49,652 bases of DNA from Thecamonas trahens ATCC 50062 (taxonomy: Eukaryota; Apusozoa; Apusomonadida; Apusomonadidae), in contig NW_013657602.1 of the NCBI RefSeq assembly GCF_000142905.1, positions 1 to 49,652 on the forward strand. The letters are read 5' to 3'. Every line of letters starts with the position of its first letter. Within the stretch, counting starts at the first letter, position 1. Shown here piece by piece: positions 1 through 10,800 of this stretch. A model generated the notes under the pieces. The model made no database searches, was not told the DNA's origin, and saw nothing but the letters and a program-made list of their open reading frames with translations. Both the position numbers and the translations under genes were made by a program.

Positions 1-76
1 TACCTACCTACCTACCTACCTACCTACCTACCTACCTACCTACCTACCTACCTACCTACCTACCTACCTACCTACC
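1..76. repeat. Terminal TACC tetranucleotide tract
   Basis: Nineteen perfect copies of TACC fill the first 76 bases and pass directly into canonical CCCTAA telomere repeats. On the G-rich strand this reads as GGTA units lying distal to TTAGGG. It is either a true change of repeat at the chromosome end or an artefact at the end of the assembly. The tract is uninterrupted and in one register. Confidence 0.95.
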
Positions 77-144
77 TAACCCTAACCCTAACCCTAACCC
101 TAACCCTAACCCTAACCCTAACCCTAACCCTAACCCTAACCCTA
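77..144. repeat. Telomeric repeat (CCCTAA)n
   Basis: About eleven copies of CCCTAA in the orientation expected for the left end of a chromosome (C-strand read 5' to 3' inward). This is the vertebrate-type TTAGGG telomere, also found in many protists and fungi. It shows that base 1 is at or very near a chromosome end. Confidence 0.95.
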
Positions 145-186
145 GTTGATGCCTCGTCAACCCTAGCTGATGCCTCATCAACCCTG
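141..186. repeat. Subtelomeric 21-nt direct repeat
   Basis: Two near-identical 21-base units follow the last telomere repeat. Each starts with CCCTAG and contains TGATGCCTC(G/A)TCAA, differing at two positions. Each unit has a short inverted repeat (TTGA...TCAA in the first, TGATG...CATCA in the second) that could form a small hairpin. It looks like a telomere-junction repeat built from a degenerate telomere unit. Confidence 0.7.
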
Positions 187-2318
187 CGTCACACCCCATC
201 GTAGTTCTGTGAAACCACTCCACTTGCCACTCACTGCCCCCTTGCCACCCCTACCCATCCCATGCATGACCCATATCCACATTCCCACCCACCCCACCAT
301 ATTCATCCTCCACCCTACCGTGTGAATGGCTGTTCATGGGCGTCGATTGAGTCTTTGATGCTGATCGACAATCTCCATCCCCCATTGACACTTGCCCGTG
401 TCACTCGTTCGGGTTCGCATGTGCGGGTTGTTGTTTGACATGAATGTCATTCAACATTTTCATGATTCGCCACTCGTCACTCGCTCGATTGTTTGACATC
501 GAATTGATTGTTTTGATCATTGTCAATTGATGATTCGTTTCTTTCCGTTTCTTTTCTTGTTGGCTGACCATGATCTTCGTTGTTTGCCGTTCATGTTTCC
601 ACATGCTTTGTTGTTGCTATTGTCTGCCTTCATGCTCTGCTTTGGTTACTTTTGCCTTTGATGGTTGACTACAACCGACATGCATTCTCATTGATCATTC
701 CTTTCGCTCTTGTTGTTGCTTTGTATCATTCCCTGTCATGCTTCAATTGTTCTTGACTCTCCTGTTCTCTTCGACCTTGACTTCAATATCCACCATCGGG
801 CCTTGCTCTCTACACTATCGATTCTCATCTTTGTTGTCGTTTGTCATGGTCAATAGTTGTGCATGCAATGTATTTCGTGTTGACCCTGTTGTGTCGTGGT
901 TATGGTTGATCTGCAGATCTGATCGATCAACCGTGCCCTGCCTCATCGACCTCAACGTCACCCGAATTCGTCCTATTGCCTGCTAGCTTTGTCCAGTCCC
1001 TGTTGGCTTACTTTTACGTGTGCTGTGCAAGCCATGTATGATCTTTGGTTGTTGTTGTGGACGTCATTGCCTCGTTTGATGCCCGTTCCGGCTTTTCTTC
1101 AATTAATTCAACGTTCAACTCAATTAACGTCCGCCGCCTTCCCTCTGCCGGCCAAGTACCCGCCGCCCCTATCGCCCACACCCCACACACACCCATCAGC
1201 CGTATCATACTCACCGTCATCAATGCTCAAGCCCAGTCGCCATACCCACCACCCCTTCGCCCGTCACGACCCCACGTCACGACCCCCCTCATCGCCCCCT
1301 ACCATACTCATCACCATCCGTCACCACCAACCACCACCCCCACCCCCCTACTCCACCACCATCACTATCATTGCAGCGACAACCACCACCCTCATTCCGT
1401 GGCCATCGCCACCACCATCCCATCGCGCACTCGGCTTCCTCTTCCTCCTCATCCTCCTCGTCTTCCCGCTCTACGTCACCTCCATCCTCATCGCCGACCC
1501 CGACACCCACACTCCTCAACCATCACAAGTCATACTGCCCAATCTCCAACCAACAGTATTCTCAAGCCACCCAGTTCCGACCCAGCGCACTCTGCTGCCC
1601 CTGCCTCGCCGACCACCAGCCGCCCAGCCGTCGCCCGCTCGCCCGATGAGCCCACCTTCATCACCACCCAGCTCCCACCGACCACTAGCTACGCTACCCA
1701 CGACCTCACCCAATGTCATCACACACCTCACACTATCACCAGTACCAATATCGCTGTCACCTATACCCATTGACCTCGGCTCACTTGCGCAGCCACTTGT
1801 TTGCCCTAGGTGGTTGAGCACGCCCTCGACCGTCCGACCCCGCACACGCCCCCCACCACACTCATTGCAAGATATGGCCAATCTGATTTCACTAATACTC
1901 TACTACATATCCACACTACCCCCTTGCACAGTCTACAATCCACAGCTGCAGTATTCCGGAATCCGAGTTCTGCCACCCGAGGCCCAAGTTGTTGGCCCTG
2001 TGTCCCTTTCAAGGTGCTGACCCCCCTGCCGCGGGCCCATATCCGACCCCCACTCCCCACCATCTTCACCCACAACCACCACACCCACACCACACCTGCC
2101 TACGATCACTACAACCTAATCCATCCAATCCCTGCCCGCGTGGACGAACCTCAGCCGACACCAGCCCGTCAACAGCAGCGCTGCCGGCCGCCATGGATGG
2201 GCTGCTACCTGCGACCGCCCCTGCCGCTTGCTACGTTTTGCAGCTGCATCCACCACACCACCTCAAATGCACGCGCTGAAAGCCGCGATGCCATGTGGAA
2301 GAGGTTGAAGACAAAGAT
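187..2318. other. Subtelomeric DNA without recognisable genes
   Basis: I see no supported gene here. Bases 300-1000 are richer in A and T, with many TTG/TTGA words, unlike the rest of the window. Bases 1130-2150 are a strongly C/A-rich, pyrimidine-biased tract (CCACC, CATCAC, CACAC words). That tract opens several long frames whose proteins are only Pro, His, Ser and Thr, with no domain. Confidence 0.6.
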
Positions 2319-3052
2319 TTATCCAAGGAGGTCCTTAAAGTATGCCTTGGCCCGTGCAAACTCCTTCTGGAGCTGGTCAAAGTTGGTGGCCACGCCGCCG
2401 GCGTCGCCGGCCTTGGAGGCCGCCTCGGTCGCCCGTGCCGCCTTGAGCATCGCGTCTGCCCCGACGTTGCCGCACGACGATCCAATGTAATGTGCATGGG
2501 TATAGGTAGCCTCGTGATCGCCCGCAGACCTGCCCTCACGCCACCGGCCTCCAACATCACGTCAGTCTATACACATCATAATCGCCCTCCCCATCCCTCC
2601 TCCCCTCATAACGTACACGGATGCTGACAGCTCAGGCATGCGCTCCTCGACCGTCTCGATAAACAGATCCGCGCACTCTTTCACAAACTCGACATCGTCC
2701 TCGGCAGCCATGTACAGCTGCCACACCAGCGTGAGTTGCTCTCTGTCCCGCACCCCAACCACCCCCCGCACGCGCTGCATGCACCCACCCACCACAACCC
2801 CACCACAAGCAATCATCCCCAACTCGAGGTCGCCCCTCACGCCATGCGCCTGGCTTGAGCACACCATCAACGATAACAGTCTCAGCAAAGTGACTCTGTT
2901 CTTCTCCTTCCCCCCTTCAGCTGCCCAGCTAGTCACGCCCCCCCCCCCCACCAGCCCAACCTGCCAGCAAACAACCAGTCCTCCCCACGTACCTGCGACA
3001 GCAGCTCGTGGGAGATAAAGTCGGGCACATCATCAGGTCCAGGACACGCCAT
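2319..3052 (-). CDS. Histidine-containing phosphotransfer (HPt) protein
   Basis: Predicted spliced gene: exons 3052-2993, 2738-2617 and 2529-2319. All introns are GT-AG, phases agree, and the total of 393 nt gives 130 aa, a usual length for stand-alone HPt proteins. Residues about 28-58 (LYMAAEDDVEFVKECADLF, then a stretch ending MPEL) match the first HPt helices. They are followed by SAGDHEATYTHAHYIGSSCG and NVGADAML, the active-site helix. The C-terminal helix contains KEFARAKAYFKDLLG, as in plant and fungal relay proteins. Known role of the family: carry phosphate from a hybrid histidine kinase to a response regulator through one His. The His is present (AHYIGSSCGNVGA), but the usual H-x-L-K-G-S-S context is changed: Lys is replaced by Gly. 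No kinase or receiver gene is nearby. It could be active or a degenerate pseudo-HPt. Confidence 0.7.
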
Positions 3053-3695
3053 GCTTGTTCCACACACGAGGTCGGCAGAGAGGTATTACCTGCCCTTTCC
3101 TCGACTCTCGACAGCCTGCCATTGCTGTTCGTTTGTTCGGCCGAACTACGGCCATTGTTCCGCTCTTGCCTCACCAGCCAATAGCCAATTCCGCACCATT
3201 GACTAGCCCCAAACGCCAACCATTGCTAGCTCGACTCGTCTCCTTCGGGCAATCGGATCCCAGGGCGTTTACACCACTGCGGACTACACAGTCGCACTCG
3301 ACATGACAAAAGCCACAAATTGAAGCCCAATGCGGTGCTCCTCGATCTCGTTGCTGCTCCTGCCTCACTGCCCTCACCATCGCCACCAGCATCATCGTCC
3401 CCACAGTCCGATCGATCGACCGGCTGAATCACCGACTGACCGACCACCTACCCCCCACCCCACCCCACCCCCACGCCCACCCCCACCCCCCACCCACCCC
3501 TTCCCCCCCCTCCCTTCCCACAACCAACCTCACCTCGCCACCACCACCTCCAACCCCACCTCTTTCCGCAACTCCTCACAACCCACCTACCCCACCCCCT
3601 CCTCCAGGCCGCCGCACTGTAGCGTCGCCTCCCCTCGCCCCCCCCCCCCCCCCCCTTCCACACACACACACGCATACATACATACACATACATAT
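3053..3695. other. Divergent intergenic region, C-rich
   Basis: Lies between the start codons of the HPt gene (leftward) and the kinase (rightward), so it should hold both promoters. Bases 3450-3660 are almost pure C/A/T with long C runs, followed by CA and CATA repeats up to the kinase ATG. I see no clear TATA box or gene. Confidence 0.5.
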
Positions 3696-5468
3696 ATGTC
3701 AACCGGGCTCACTCCACACCCGCCGCCACCACGGATCCGCACGCCTCCGTACCCTGTACCCCCCGTCCCGGCGAGGTTGTCGGACCCGCCGCCGCCGCCG
3801 CCGCCGGTAGCGGCAGCGTACCCGGCACCGCCGCTCCCGCCCGGCCCGCCGCCGGCAGCCCAGCAGCCTCCACTCCCACCCGGCCCGCCGCCGCCGACGT
3901 CGTCATCGGCAGCGCCAGCCTCGGCTGGTGGTAAGGCGTTGTCGGTACCCGCAAGCTCGCAGAGCCCCACCATGGTTGCTTCGACCAAACCGATCTTCAC
4001 TTCGAGCAAGAAAGCTGCGATGTGGGGCTCGCGCTCGGTCGACGTCTTCCAGAAGGAGCGCCACGTGGGCGAGGGCACCTTTGGCATGGTCTATCTTGCC
4101 ACCGACAAGGCTACCGGCGAGCGCGTTGCGCTCAAGAAGGTCCGCACCGAGTCTGAGCGCCAAGGCTTCCCCATCACCGCCATTCGCGAGATCAAGATCC
4201 TCAAGGGCCTCAATCATCCCAACGTGGTCTCGCTCAAAGAAGTCGTCATGTCCGACCTTGGCACCGTCTACCTTGTCTTTGAGTATGCGTCAAGTGATCT
4301 TGTTGGCATTCTGGACAACCCGGAGATCCCTGCGCTCACGCTGGCCCAGATCAAGACGTACCTCAAGCAGACGCTCGAGGGTCTGTACTACGTCCACGCG
4401 CAGAAGATCATGCATCGCGACATCAAGGCTGCCAACTTGCTTGTCCACGACGGTGTGCTCAAACTTGCTGACTTTGGCCTCGCCAAGCCCATCGACCGCA
4501 ACGCCGACGGCTTCACCAACCAGGTCGTCACTCTCTGGTACCGAGCCCCAGAGATTCTGCTCGGCGAGCGCATGTATGGTCTGCCCATCGACATTTGGTC
4601 CGTCGGATGCATCATGGTCGAGCTCCTCACTGGCCGCGCCTTCCTACCGGGCAAGGACGAGGCCCACCAGGTCGATCTCATCTGCCGCCAGCTCGGCACC
4701 CCGACCGAGGCCACCTGGCCCGGCTGCACCAGGCTCCCGCGCTTCGCAACCCTCGTCAAGAACAAGTACCCGCCCATGATTGCCCGCACCCTTAAGGATC
4801 TCCAGCCTGATGCCTACGACCTCGTCACGAAGCTCCTGTCTCTTGATCCCGCCAAGCGCCCAACCGCCCAGGAGGCGCTCGAGCACAAGTTCTTCTTCAA
4901 CAAGCCTCGCCCGCTCAAGCCGGAAAATATGCCCAAGTTTACCTCGCATGAGCTTGACGCCAAGGAAATCCGCAAGAAGATGCGCGCCGAGCAGGCTGTC
5001 GGCGCAAAGCGCGCTGCCGCCGCCGCCGCTGCTGGTGCAGACCACCCCTCGAAGCGCTCGCGCAACCTGTACAACCAGCCTGTCCACCGCCACCAGCACG
5101 GCGGACCACAGCGAGGTAACTCGGGCCCACGCCGCCACCACCACCCCTATCCGCACCAGCGCCGCGGCGACCGTGACCGCCGCGGTGGTGGTTCCTACGA
5201 TCGCGGTGATCGCAACCGTGACCGCGACCGCAACCGTGACCGCGGCCCGCCGCCGGGCCCACCGCGTGCTCGCGGCCCGCCGCCGGGCCCACCCGCCCCG
5301 CAGCAGCGCCATCACCACCCGGGCGCCGCCCGCCGTGGCGGCCCGCCGCAGCGCCACCGCCACCCGGGCTTCAACCGTCAGCGCCGCCCAAACCGCCCGC
5401 CGCCCAAGTCCGCTGCCAAGAACGGGTCGTCCGGCCGCGGTGGGGCCGGCCCCGCCGCCGGCAAGTAA
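3696..5468 (+). CDS. Cyclin-dependent kinase, CDK9/CDK12 type (PITAIRE)
   Basis: Single-exon gene of 590 aa. The start is the first ATG after the CA/CATA repeat. Residues 1-110 are proline-rich. The kinase domain spans about 115-405: GEGTFGMVY glycine loop (from residue 125), catalytic Lys in VALKKV, cyclin-binding helix PITAIRE, HRDIKAANLL, DFGLA, and activation-loop VVTLWYRAPEILLG with its phosphorylatable Thr. PITAIRE with VVTLWYRAPE is typical of transcriptional kinases that phosphorylate the RNA polymerase II tail (CDK12/13, Ctk1, Bur1, CDK9). The tail (440-590) is very basic, with RD/RGD and PPGPP repeats, suggesting RNA binding or nuclear condensates. CDK12 versus CDK9 cannot be settled by eye. 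No cyclin gene is in the window. Confidence 0.92.
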   Translation: MSTGLTPHPPPPRIRTPPYPVPPVPARLSDPPPPPPPVAAAYPAPPLPPGPPPAAQQPPLPPGPPPPTSSSAAPASAGGKALSVPASSQSPTMVASTKPIFTSSKKAAMWGSRSVDVFQKERHVGEGTFGMVYLATDKATGERVALKKVRTESERQGFPITAIREIKILKGLNHPNVVSLKEVVMSDLGTVYLVFEYASSDLVGILDNPEIPALTLAQIKTYLKQTLEGLYYVHAQKIMHRDIKAANLLVHDGVLKLADFGLAKPIDRNADGFTNQVVTLWYRAPEILLGERMYGLPIDIWSVGCIMVELLTGRAFLPGKDEAHQVDLICRQLGTPTEATWPGCTRLPRFATLVKNKYPPMIARTLKDLQPDAYDLVTKLLSLDPAKRPTAQEALEHKFFFNKPRPLKPENMPKFTSHELDAKEIRKKMRAEQAVGAKRAAAAAAAGADHPSKRSRNLYNQPVHRHQHGGPQRGNSGPRRHHHPYPHQRRGDRDRRGGGSYDRGDRNRDRDRNRDRGPPPGPPRARGPPPGPPAPQQRHHHPGAARRGGPPQRHRHPGFNRQRRPNRPPPKSAAKNGSSGRGGAGPAAGK

Positions 5469-5572
5469 CCGCCATGTAGCTCCCCGCATCGCTGGCCTTT
5501 CGCTTATGAACCCACCCTTACTCACATAAGCATCTTGCCTATCTTCATACGTGAGCTACCCTCCCCTCCCTC

Positions 5573-6199
5573 TCAGCGCCGCGCCCTGATCCGGGTCTGC
5601 ACCCAGGCCGGCGGTCCTGGCGGTGGTGGTGGCGGCGGGAGGTGCGCTGCCGGTGCGTTAGCGGTAATCTCACGAGTGCGAACAGAGCGCCGAACCGGCG
5701 CCACAGTGGCGACATCAATCGGGGTATACGTCGCCTGCGCGGTCGAAACATACGGCGACGACGCCTGTGCCCGTGCCGCTGCTGCTCTCCGCAGCCTGCT
5801 CGTCCGCTGCGCCACCACGCCGCTAAGCGGGAGCGCCTGGGTGTGGGGCGCGTTGAGGACGTCGGACACCGAGAGCTTCTCTCCTAGTGTCAGCATGTTG
5901 ATCGTCGCGGTCTCCATCTCCTGCGGCTGCGTTGGCAGCTCGCCTCCCGAGTGGCCAAAGAACAGATGCGGCGGGAGCGACTGATGCGCCCGGGTGGTGA
6001 CCACAGCCAACGACGGGTCTGCCTGGCCGCCTCTCGCAGCACTGTGGTCCGTGTACGAGGCCATAAACTCGCTCTCAGGCGGCACAGCAGCCTCCACTGC
6101 ACCAGTGCCCGAAGCAACCTGGCCCGCTCCACTTGCACTCTCCTTGCACCTGTTCTCATACCAATTCCCCACAAGCACCCCGTCCTTGTACGTCGCCAT
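5573..6199 (-). CDS. Small protein, possibly an axonemal microtubule inner protein
   Basis: An open frame of 208 aa starting MATYKDGVLVGNWYENR. The Met at 6199 is chosen because upstream residues come from a Trp/Leu-rich repeat (CCAAAG units). The N-terminal GVLVGNWYEN and the later EFMASYTDHSAARGG resemble short motifs of small ciliary inner-tubule proteins (a GNW motif followed by a TYxDH-type motif, as I recall in CFAP107). That match is weak and from memory. Residues 60-110 (HLFFGHSGGELPTQPQEME) look like real coding sequence; the C-terminus is Ala/Pro-rich. It sits 214 bp from the divergent ZMYND10 gene, which is also a cilia gene, so the two could share a promoter. The function is otherwise unknown. 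Confidence 0.55.
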   Translation of the reverse strand: MATYKDGVLVGNWYENRCKESASGAGQVASGTGAVEAAVPPESEFMASYTDHSAARGGQADPSLAVVTTRAHQSLPPHLFFGHSGGELPTQPQEMETATINMLTLGEKLSVSDVLNAPHTQALPLSGVVAQRTSRLRRAAAARAQASSPYVSTAQATYTPIDVATVAPVRRSVRTREITANAPAAHLPPPPPPPGPPAWVQTRIRARR

Positions 6200-6339
6200 G
6201 CTTGCTGTCTGCCTAAACCCGCAAGCCAACCGTTGACAAGTGGCAGACCAATCGACCCAAAGCCAAAGCCAGTGCCAAAGCCAAAGCCAATCATTTCGCT
6301 CACTTGGCGCCACACCCAACCTCACCCTCACCCACCCTC

Positions 6340-6358
6340 ACACACACACACACACACA

Positions 6359-6397
<39 letters not shown>
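6340..6397. repeat. (CA)n-(CT)n microsatellite
   Basis: A run of CA dinucleotides passes into a run of CT dinucleotides, ending about 16 bases before the ZMYND10 start codon. It forms the pyrimidine-rich 5' leader or core promoter of that gene. Similar CT or CA tracts precede several other genes here (MORN protein, talin-like). Confidence 0.85.
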
Positions 6398-6402
<5 letters not shown>

Positions 6403-6413
6403 CCATACATCAC

Positions 6414-7883
6414 ATGACTGCCGTCTCTCCTCTCGATGCAGAGCGTTTGGTCTCGTCCCTCGGAATCCACTCTATCACCGCCGTGGGCTCGCCCGAGTAC
6501 GCGACCCTTCCCTCCTCCGTCCTCCCGCCCTCCCTCCTCCCCCCCCCCCCCTTACTTGCGGCTCACGCTACACTCGTAGATGGATGCGACAGCGCGAGAC
6601 GGTGGAACGCCTCAACATGCAGGCGCATCAGTCTGCGGCTGCCAACTCGGACGAGTTTGTGACAGAGGCCTTTATCACGCTGGAGCAGGTCTCCGTCCTC
6701 GTTCACGAGCTGGTGGTGGCCGAGGTCTGGGCCGACTCGGTCCTGCCCGAGGTCATTGCTGCTGCGCGCGAGATAGACGATACAACGAGTGCAGACGGCA
6801 ACACCTCAACGGTCAAGCCGTACTTGGTCGTCTTTCACCAGGCTACCCTCGCCAATCTCCTCGAGATCCTGCTGTTCTCACAGGCGGCCGCACTCTCGCT
6901 GACCGAGGAGGCACTCATCGAGCTCGCCGACTGGTGCATGCGCAAGCTGGCGTGGCTCAACTCGGCAGAGGCGAGCAACCACGGGCCAGAGGTCCCTGTC
7001 ACCTCAGCAGACGAGCTTCTTGCTGAGGATCCGTGGGCGACACTCGCCAAGCAGGCGGCCAAGGTCCAGTTTGACGTCGCCGTCATCTCGGTCACCCTCC
7101 TCCGCTACCTCTCGCAGTATGTGACTGACCTGCCTGTCGCCCTCTCATCGCGGCTGATGCGGGTCCATGATGCCCCGCTCTCGCTTGTGCCGCTCATCCA
7201 CTCCCCGCCCTGGGTCACGTCCGCGCCGGTCAAAACCAAGAAGGGTAAGACCAAGATCAAGCTCCACAAGTACATCGACGGCAGCTGGCGCCCGCTCTCG
7301 TCCGGCGATGTTGCGCTCCTTTCAAAGACCGAGATCCAGGTCTGGCTCACGCTGTACAACCTGCTCATGGAGCCGTCGCTGAGGTCGGCGTACGCGTTCA
7401 ACTCGTCCAAAAACTCGGTCCTCACTTCGCTCACCGGCGCCCTCACCCAGCCGGTTCTGGACCAGATCCCGATACTCGCCCCGTTTGCGCGCTTCCTCCA
7501 CGAGCTCACGCTCTCGACGCCGCCTGCCGCCACTGCTACGCCCCGTCGCTGTTTTGGAGACGGTAGCAGTCATGCGGAACCACGTGCTCTCCGAGCTTGG
7601 CGACCAGCCTGCACTGCTTGCGCAGGCCTTTGTCGACGCCATGATCGACGACTCGCCCGACACCATCGCCGCCTACATGTCTGGCCTGGCTGACACCTAC
7701 TCGCTCGACAATCTCGAGGACGTACTTGACCCGCCACGCTGCGTTGTCTGCGGCGACGACGCCGTCAACCGCTGCTCCCGCTGCAAGGCCGAGTGGTACT
7801 GCGGCCGCGAGTGCCAGGTCGCTGCCTGGAAGGACCACAAGCCGCTCTGCGACCTCATCGCCTCTGCCGTCACCCCGCAGTAG
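6414..7883 (+). CDS. ZMYND10: Zinc finger MYND domain protein 10, dynein-arm assembly factor
   Basis: Two exons: 6414-6496 and 6580-7883, with an 83-bp GT-AG intron. The splice joins GSPE to WMRQRETVERLNMQ, matching the family's QQHENLEKLNMQ region. The body follows ZMYND10 throughout (LLEILLF, YLSQYVTDLP, EIQVWLTLYNLLMEPS, LDQIPILAPFARFLHELTL). It ends in a MYND zinc finger, CVVCGDDAVNRCSRC with WYCGRECQVAAWKDH. Known role: a cytoplasmic chaperone-type factor needed to pre-assemble axonemal dynein arms. The organism therefore should have motile flagella. One frame change lies in the CCCC run at 7541-7544; removing one C gives a continuous 461-aa protein, close to the animal length of about 440. 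The stop is 6 bp from the stop of the converging gene. Confidence 0.93.
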
Positions 7884-7889
7884 TTGCCT

Positions 7890-10800
7890 TCAATTGACGC
7901 TCACCTGCGGGCCATTGCTCTCGACGCGCTCGCCAGCACCCCCGCTGCCAGCGTCGACGTCGCGCGCAGACGACGCTGCAGGCGCAGGCTCGGACCGCGC
8001 CGTCATCGAGCCATGTGAGCCGCCGTCGTCGGAAGGCCGGCTGAGAGCCGACGCGTGGTTCACGCTTCCGCGCGGCGATGCCCGCCCGGGACTACGCTCC
8101 GGACTAAAGTTGAAGAACCCGCTGTGGGCGTCAGCAGACGCGCCGGTCGTTGTCACCGGGCGCGGGTTGCGGAGCTCGTTGGTCACCGCCGGCTCGTATG
8201 GCGAGCCGACAGCAGCGAGCGCAAGCCGCGGAATGCGCTCGTCGCGCTGCCGGTCGGCCTTACGAGCGAGCTTGCGGTGCTTCCGCCGCATATCGCGGAG
8301 GTGGTCCTCCTCGTGCGAGTGATACGAGCCCGTGTACGAGCCTGACGAGATGGAGTCGACATCGTAGTGCGACGCCGGGCCAACTCGCGACACCCGCTCG
8401 CGCGAGCTCGACCGCTGCCGCGGCTTGGTCCGTGGCGCAGTGGCTCGTGACTGCGACTTGGACCGCGACCGCTGGCTTGGCGAGAGCGACGCCGTCGACA
8501 TGCCCGTCGCCGGCCCGCGCCGCCGAATCGGCGACGCCAGCCGTCCGTCGTGCACGTGCGAGGTCGAGACCGATGTTGCGAGCGCGCTCGGCGTCTCGGC
8601 GTAGCGGATGCTCTGAGGGACATGGCTTTGTGATGCAGCATGCGCCAACGACGAGCGACGGCCGCTGCCAGCCCCGCCTACGCTCTGCGTCATGCCGTAC
8701 GGAGATCGGGCTTCTGACGGAATTGTCCGCCCGGTTGCGCGCATAAACTCATGATACGGCCGGTACATAACCGGCGAGCCCGCGCTGCCGGTACCTGCAC
8801 CCGCGCCCGCGCCTGCGCCCGCGCCCGCGCCTGCGCCGCCTGGAATCACAACCGGTGGTGGAGGTGTCTTCCGCCGCTTGGCCTCCTGGATCGAGCCCGG
8901 CGTCGAGCCGGCCAGCAGCGGCGTCGACTCTGAGTGCGGGAGCGGACCAGTGAATTTCGACCGCGGCGTGTGGTGCGCCGAGTGGATGGGCGAGACAGGG
9001 ACCGACTGGCTGCCGACGGCGTCGGCCGACGCAGGATCGGGCAGGGCAAGGAGGTCGTCGCCGCGGCTGTTGTTGTTTCGCGACCGCATGCGCTTGACCG
9101 CTTGCTTGGAGCGGCGGATGAGCGAGGTGATAGTGAGTGACTTGAACGCGCGCATGACTGGCTCGGTCGTGCCTGGGTGGAACGGGAGCGGGATGTCGTG
9201 GACTGCGCGAAAGTTGCCGCAGTTGCTCACATGCTCGTTCTCAAGCCGGAAGATGATCCACTGCGTCCGCCGCAGGATCTCGATAAAGGCAAGGAGGAAG
9301 ACAAAGAGGTTCGGGTTGAACGCCGTTGTGATGGGCACCGTCACAATGGTGAGCATCCACACAAACCGGCCGATGAGGTTGGTGAAAATGGCAAAGTAGA
9401 GCCAACTCGGCGAGATGTGGAAGGCCGTCCGCAGCTTGAGCCGCCCGCCGGAGAACTGGACCAGGCCCCAATCCATAACCACGTCCCACAGGTACTTGTA
9501 CGTGGCGGCAAGGGCGAGAAGGACAACCCAGAGCACTTTTTGTGTCGACCAGTCGCCGAGCGCCGAGTGGTAGCGCTGGAAGAGGCCGCCATAGGTGACC
9601 GCGGTGAAGCCGACCGCATACTTGAGCGCGTTGAAGAGATGCTCGATCTGCCGCTGATCGTTGAACCGCCGGAGGCACTGCATCATCCGCCAGAACATGG
9701 GCAGGCCGGTGAGGACCGGGAGCGCGTACAGCTTGTTGTTCTTCTGGCATGTGTCGTACACGTTCGACTCCCACGAGCCGGTCACGTAGAAGCACACCGT
9801 GTACTCGAGGTCGTAGAGGACCTTGACCAGCGACGTGAGGATATCGCCGATGAGAAAGTCGGAGAATCGGATCTCGCCAAACGGCGCAACGCTGACGTGA
9901 AGCAGCCGCCAGAACATCCACTTGCGCGTGTGGCGGTAGAGAATGTCAAACGGACAAAGACGGCCCGAGAAGAAGGACCAGCATGAGCATCGGGTACCAG
10001 TGCGGCGAGAGGAACGAGATCGGGTTGAACCCGGACCGGATCGAGGTGAGGAACATGGTGAAGAACGAGAGCCACACTACCGAGAGCATAGAGGCGAACC
10101 GAAGGAGCTCAGAGAGCGTCATGGTGTGCCGCGGCGAGAGCTCCATGATGAACGCGTAGTTGACTCGCTTTTCTCAAAGACCCACACCACAAAGGCCCAG
10201 CACCAGACTGTGAGGATGAGAAGCGACGTGCATCGGAAGATGGGCAGCGATGCAAAGAATGCGTCCTGATTCCAGTGCGCTTGCGACTGGTTCACCGTCA
10301 CAATGAGAATGAGCTGCCAGACGAGCGGAATGCACATGCCCATAAAGAGGCCGAGCGAGTAGACATCGCGGAACGACTTGCGCGGCGCCTGCCGGCGGGC
10401 TGTCAGGTGCCGCCGCGCCCGTTCGAGGTTGTTCTCGGTAAAGAGCGCGCCGTAGATGTGGACAATGTCCTCGGCAATGACCTGGAGGTGCGCCGCCCGC
10501 GCGTGGAACGCCATCTGCTCCACCGTGTCCATGTACTTGTGCCACACGGCGATGCCGGTGAACCGGTCGTGCTTTCGGGTCAGTTTGTAGATACCGGTGT
10601 AGTTGAGCGTGGCGTAGTTGTACAGCAGGAGGAAGCCGCGGTACACCTCAATGTACGCCAGCTTGAGGGAATGGACGTCGTTGACGTCCGTCGGCGTCTC
10701 GTCAGACATGACAATTTCCGACACAAGCGTGATCTCCTTGAGCCGCTCGATGTACTTGCGCTCACGAGCCACAAAAAGGCGTTGATCATCTCGACGTCGT

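Noticed and set aside
989-2490. Long overlapping open frames on both strands in the subtelomere
   Set aside because: They translate into Pro/His/Ser/Thr-rich sequence generated by CCACC/CATCA words, with no domain, and several frames are open at once.
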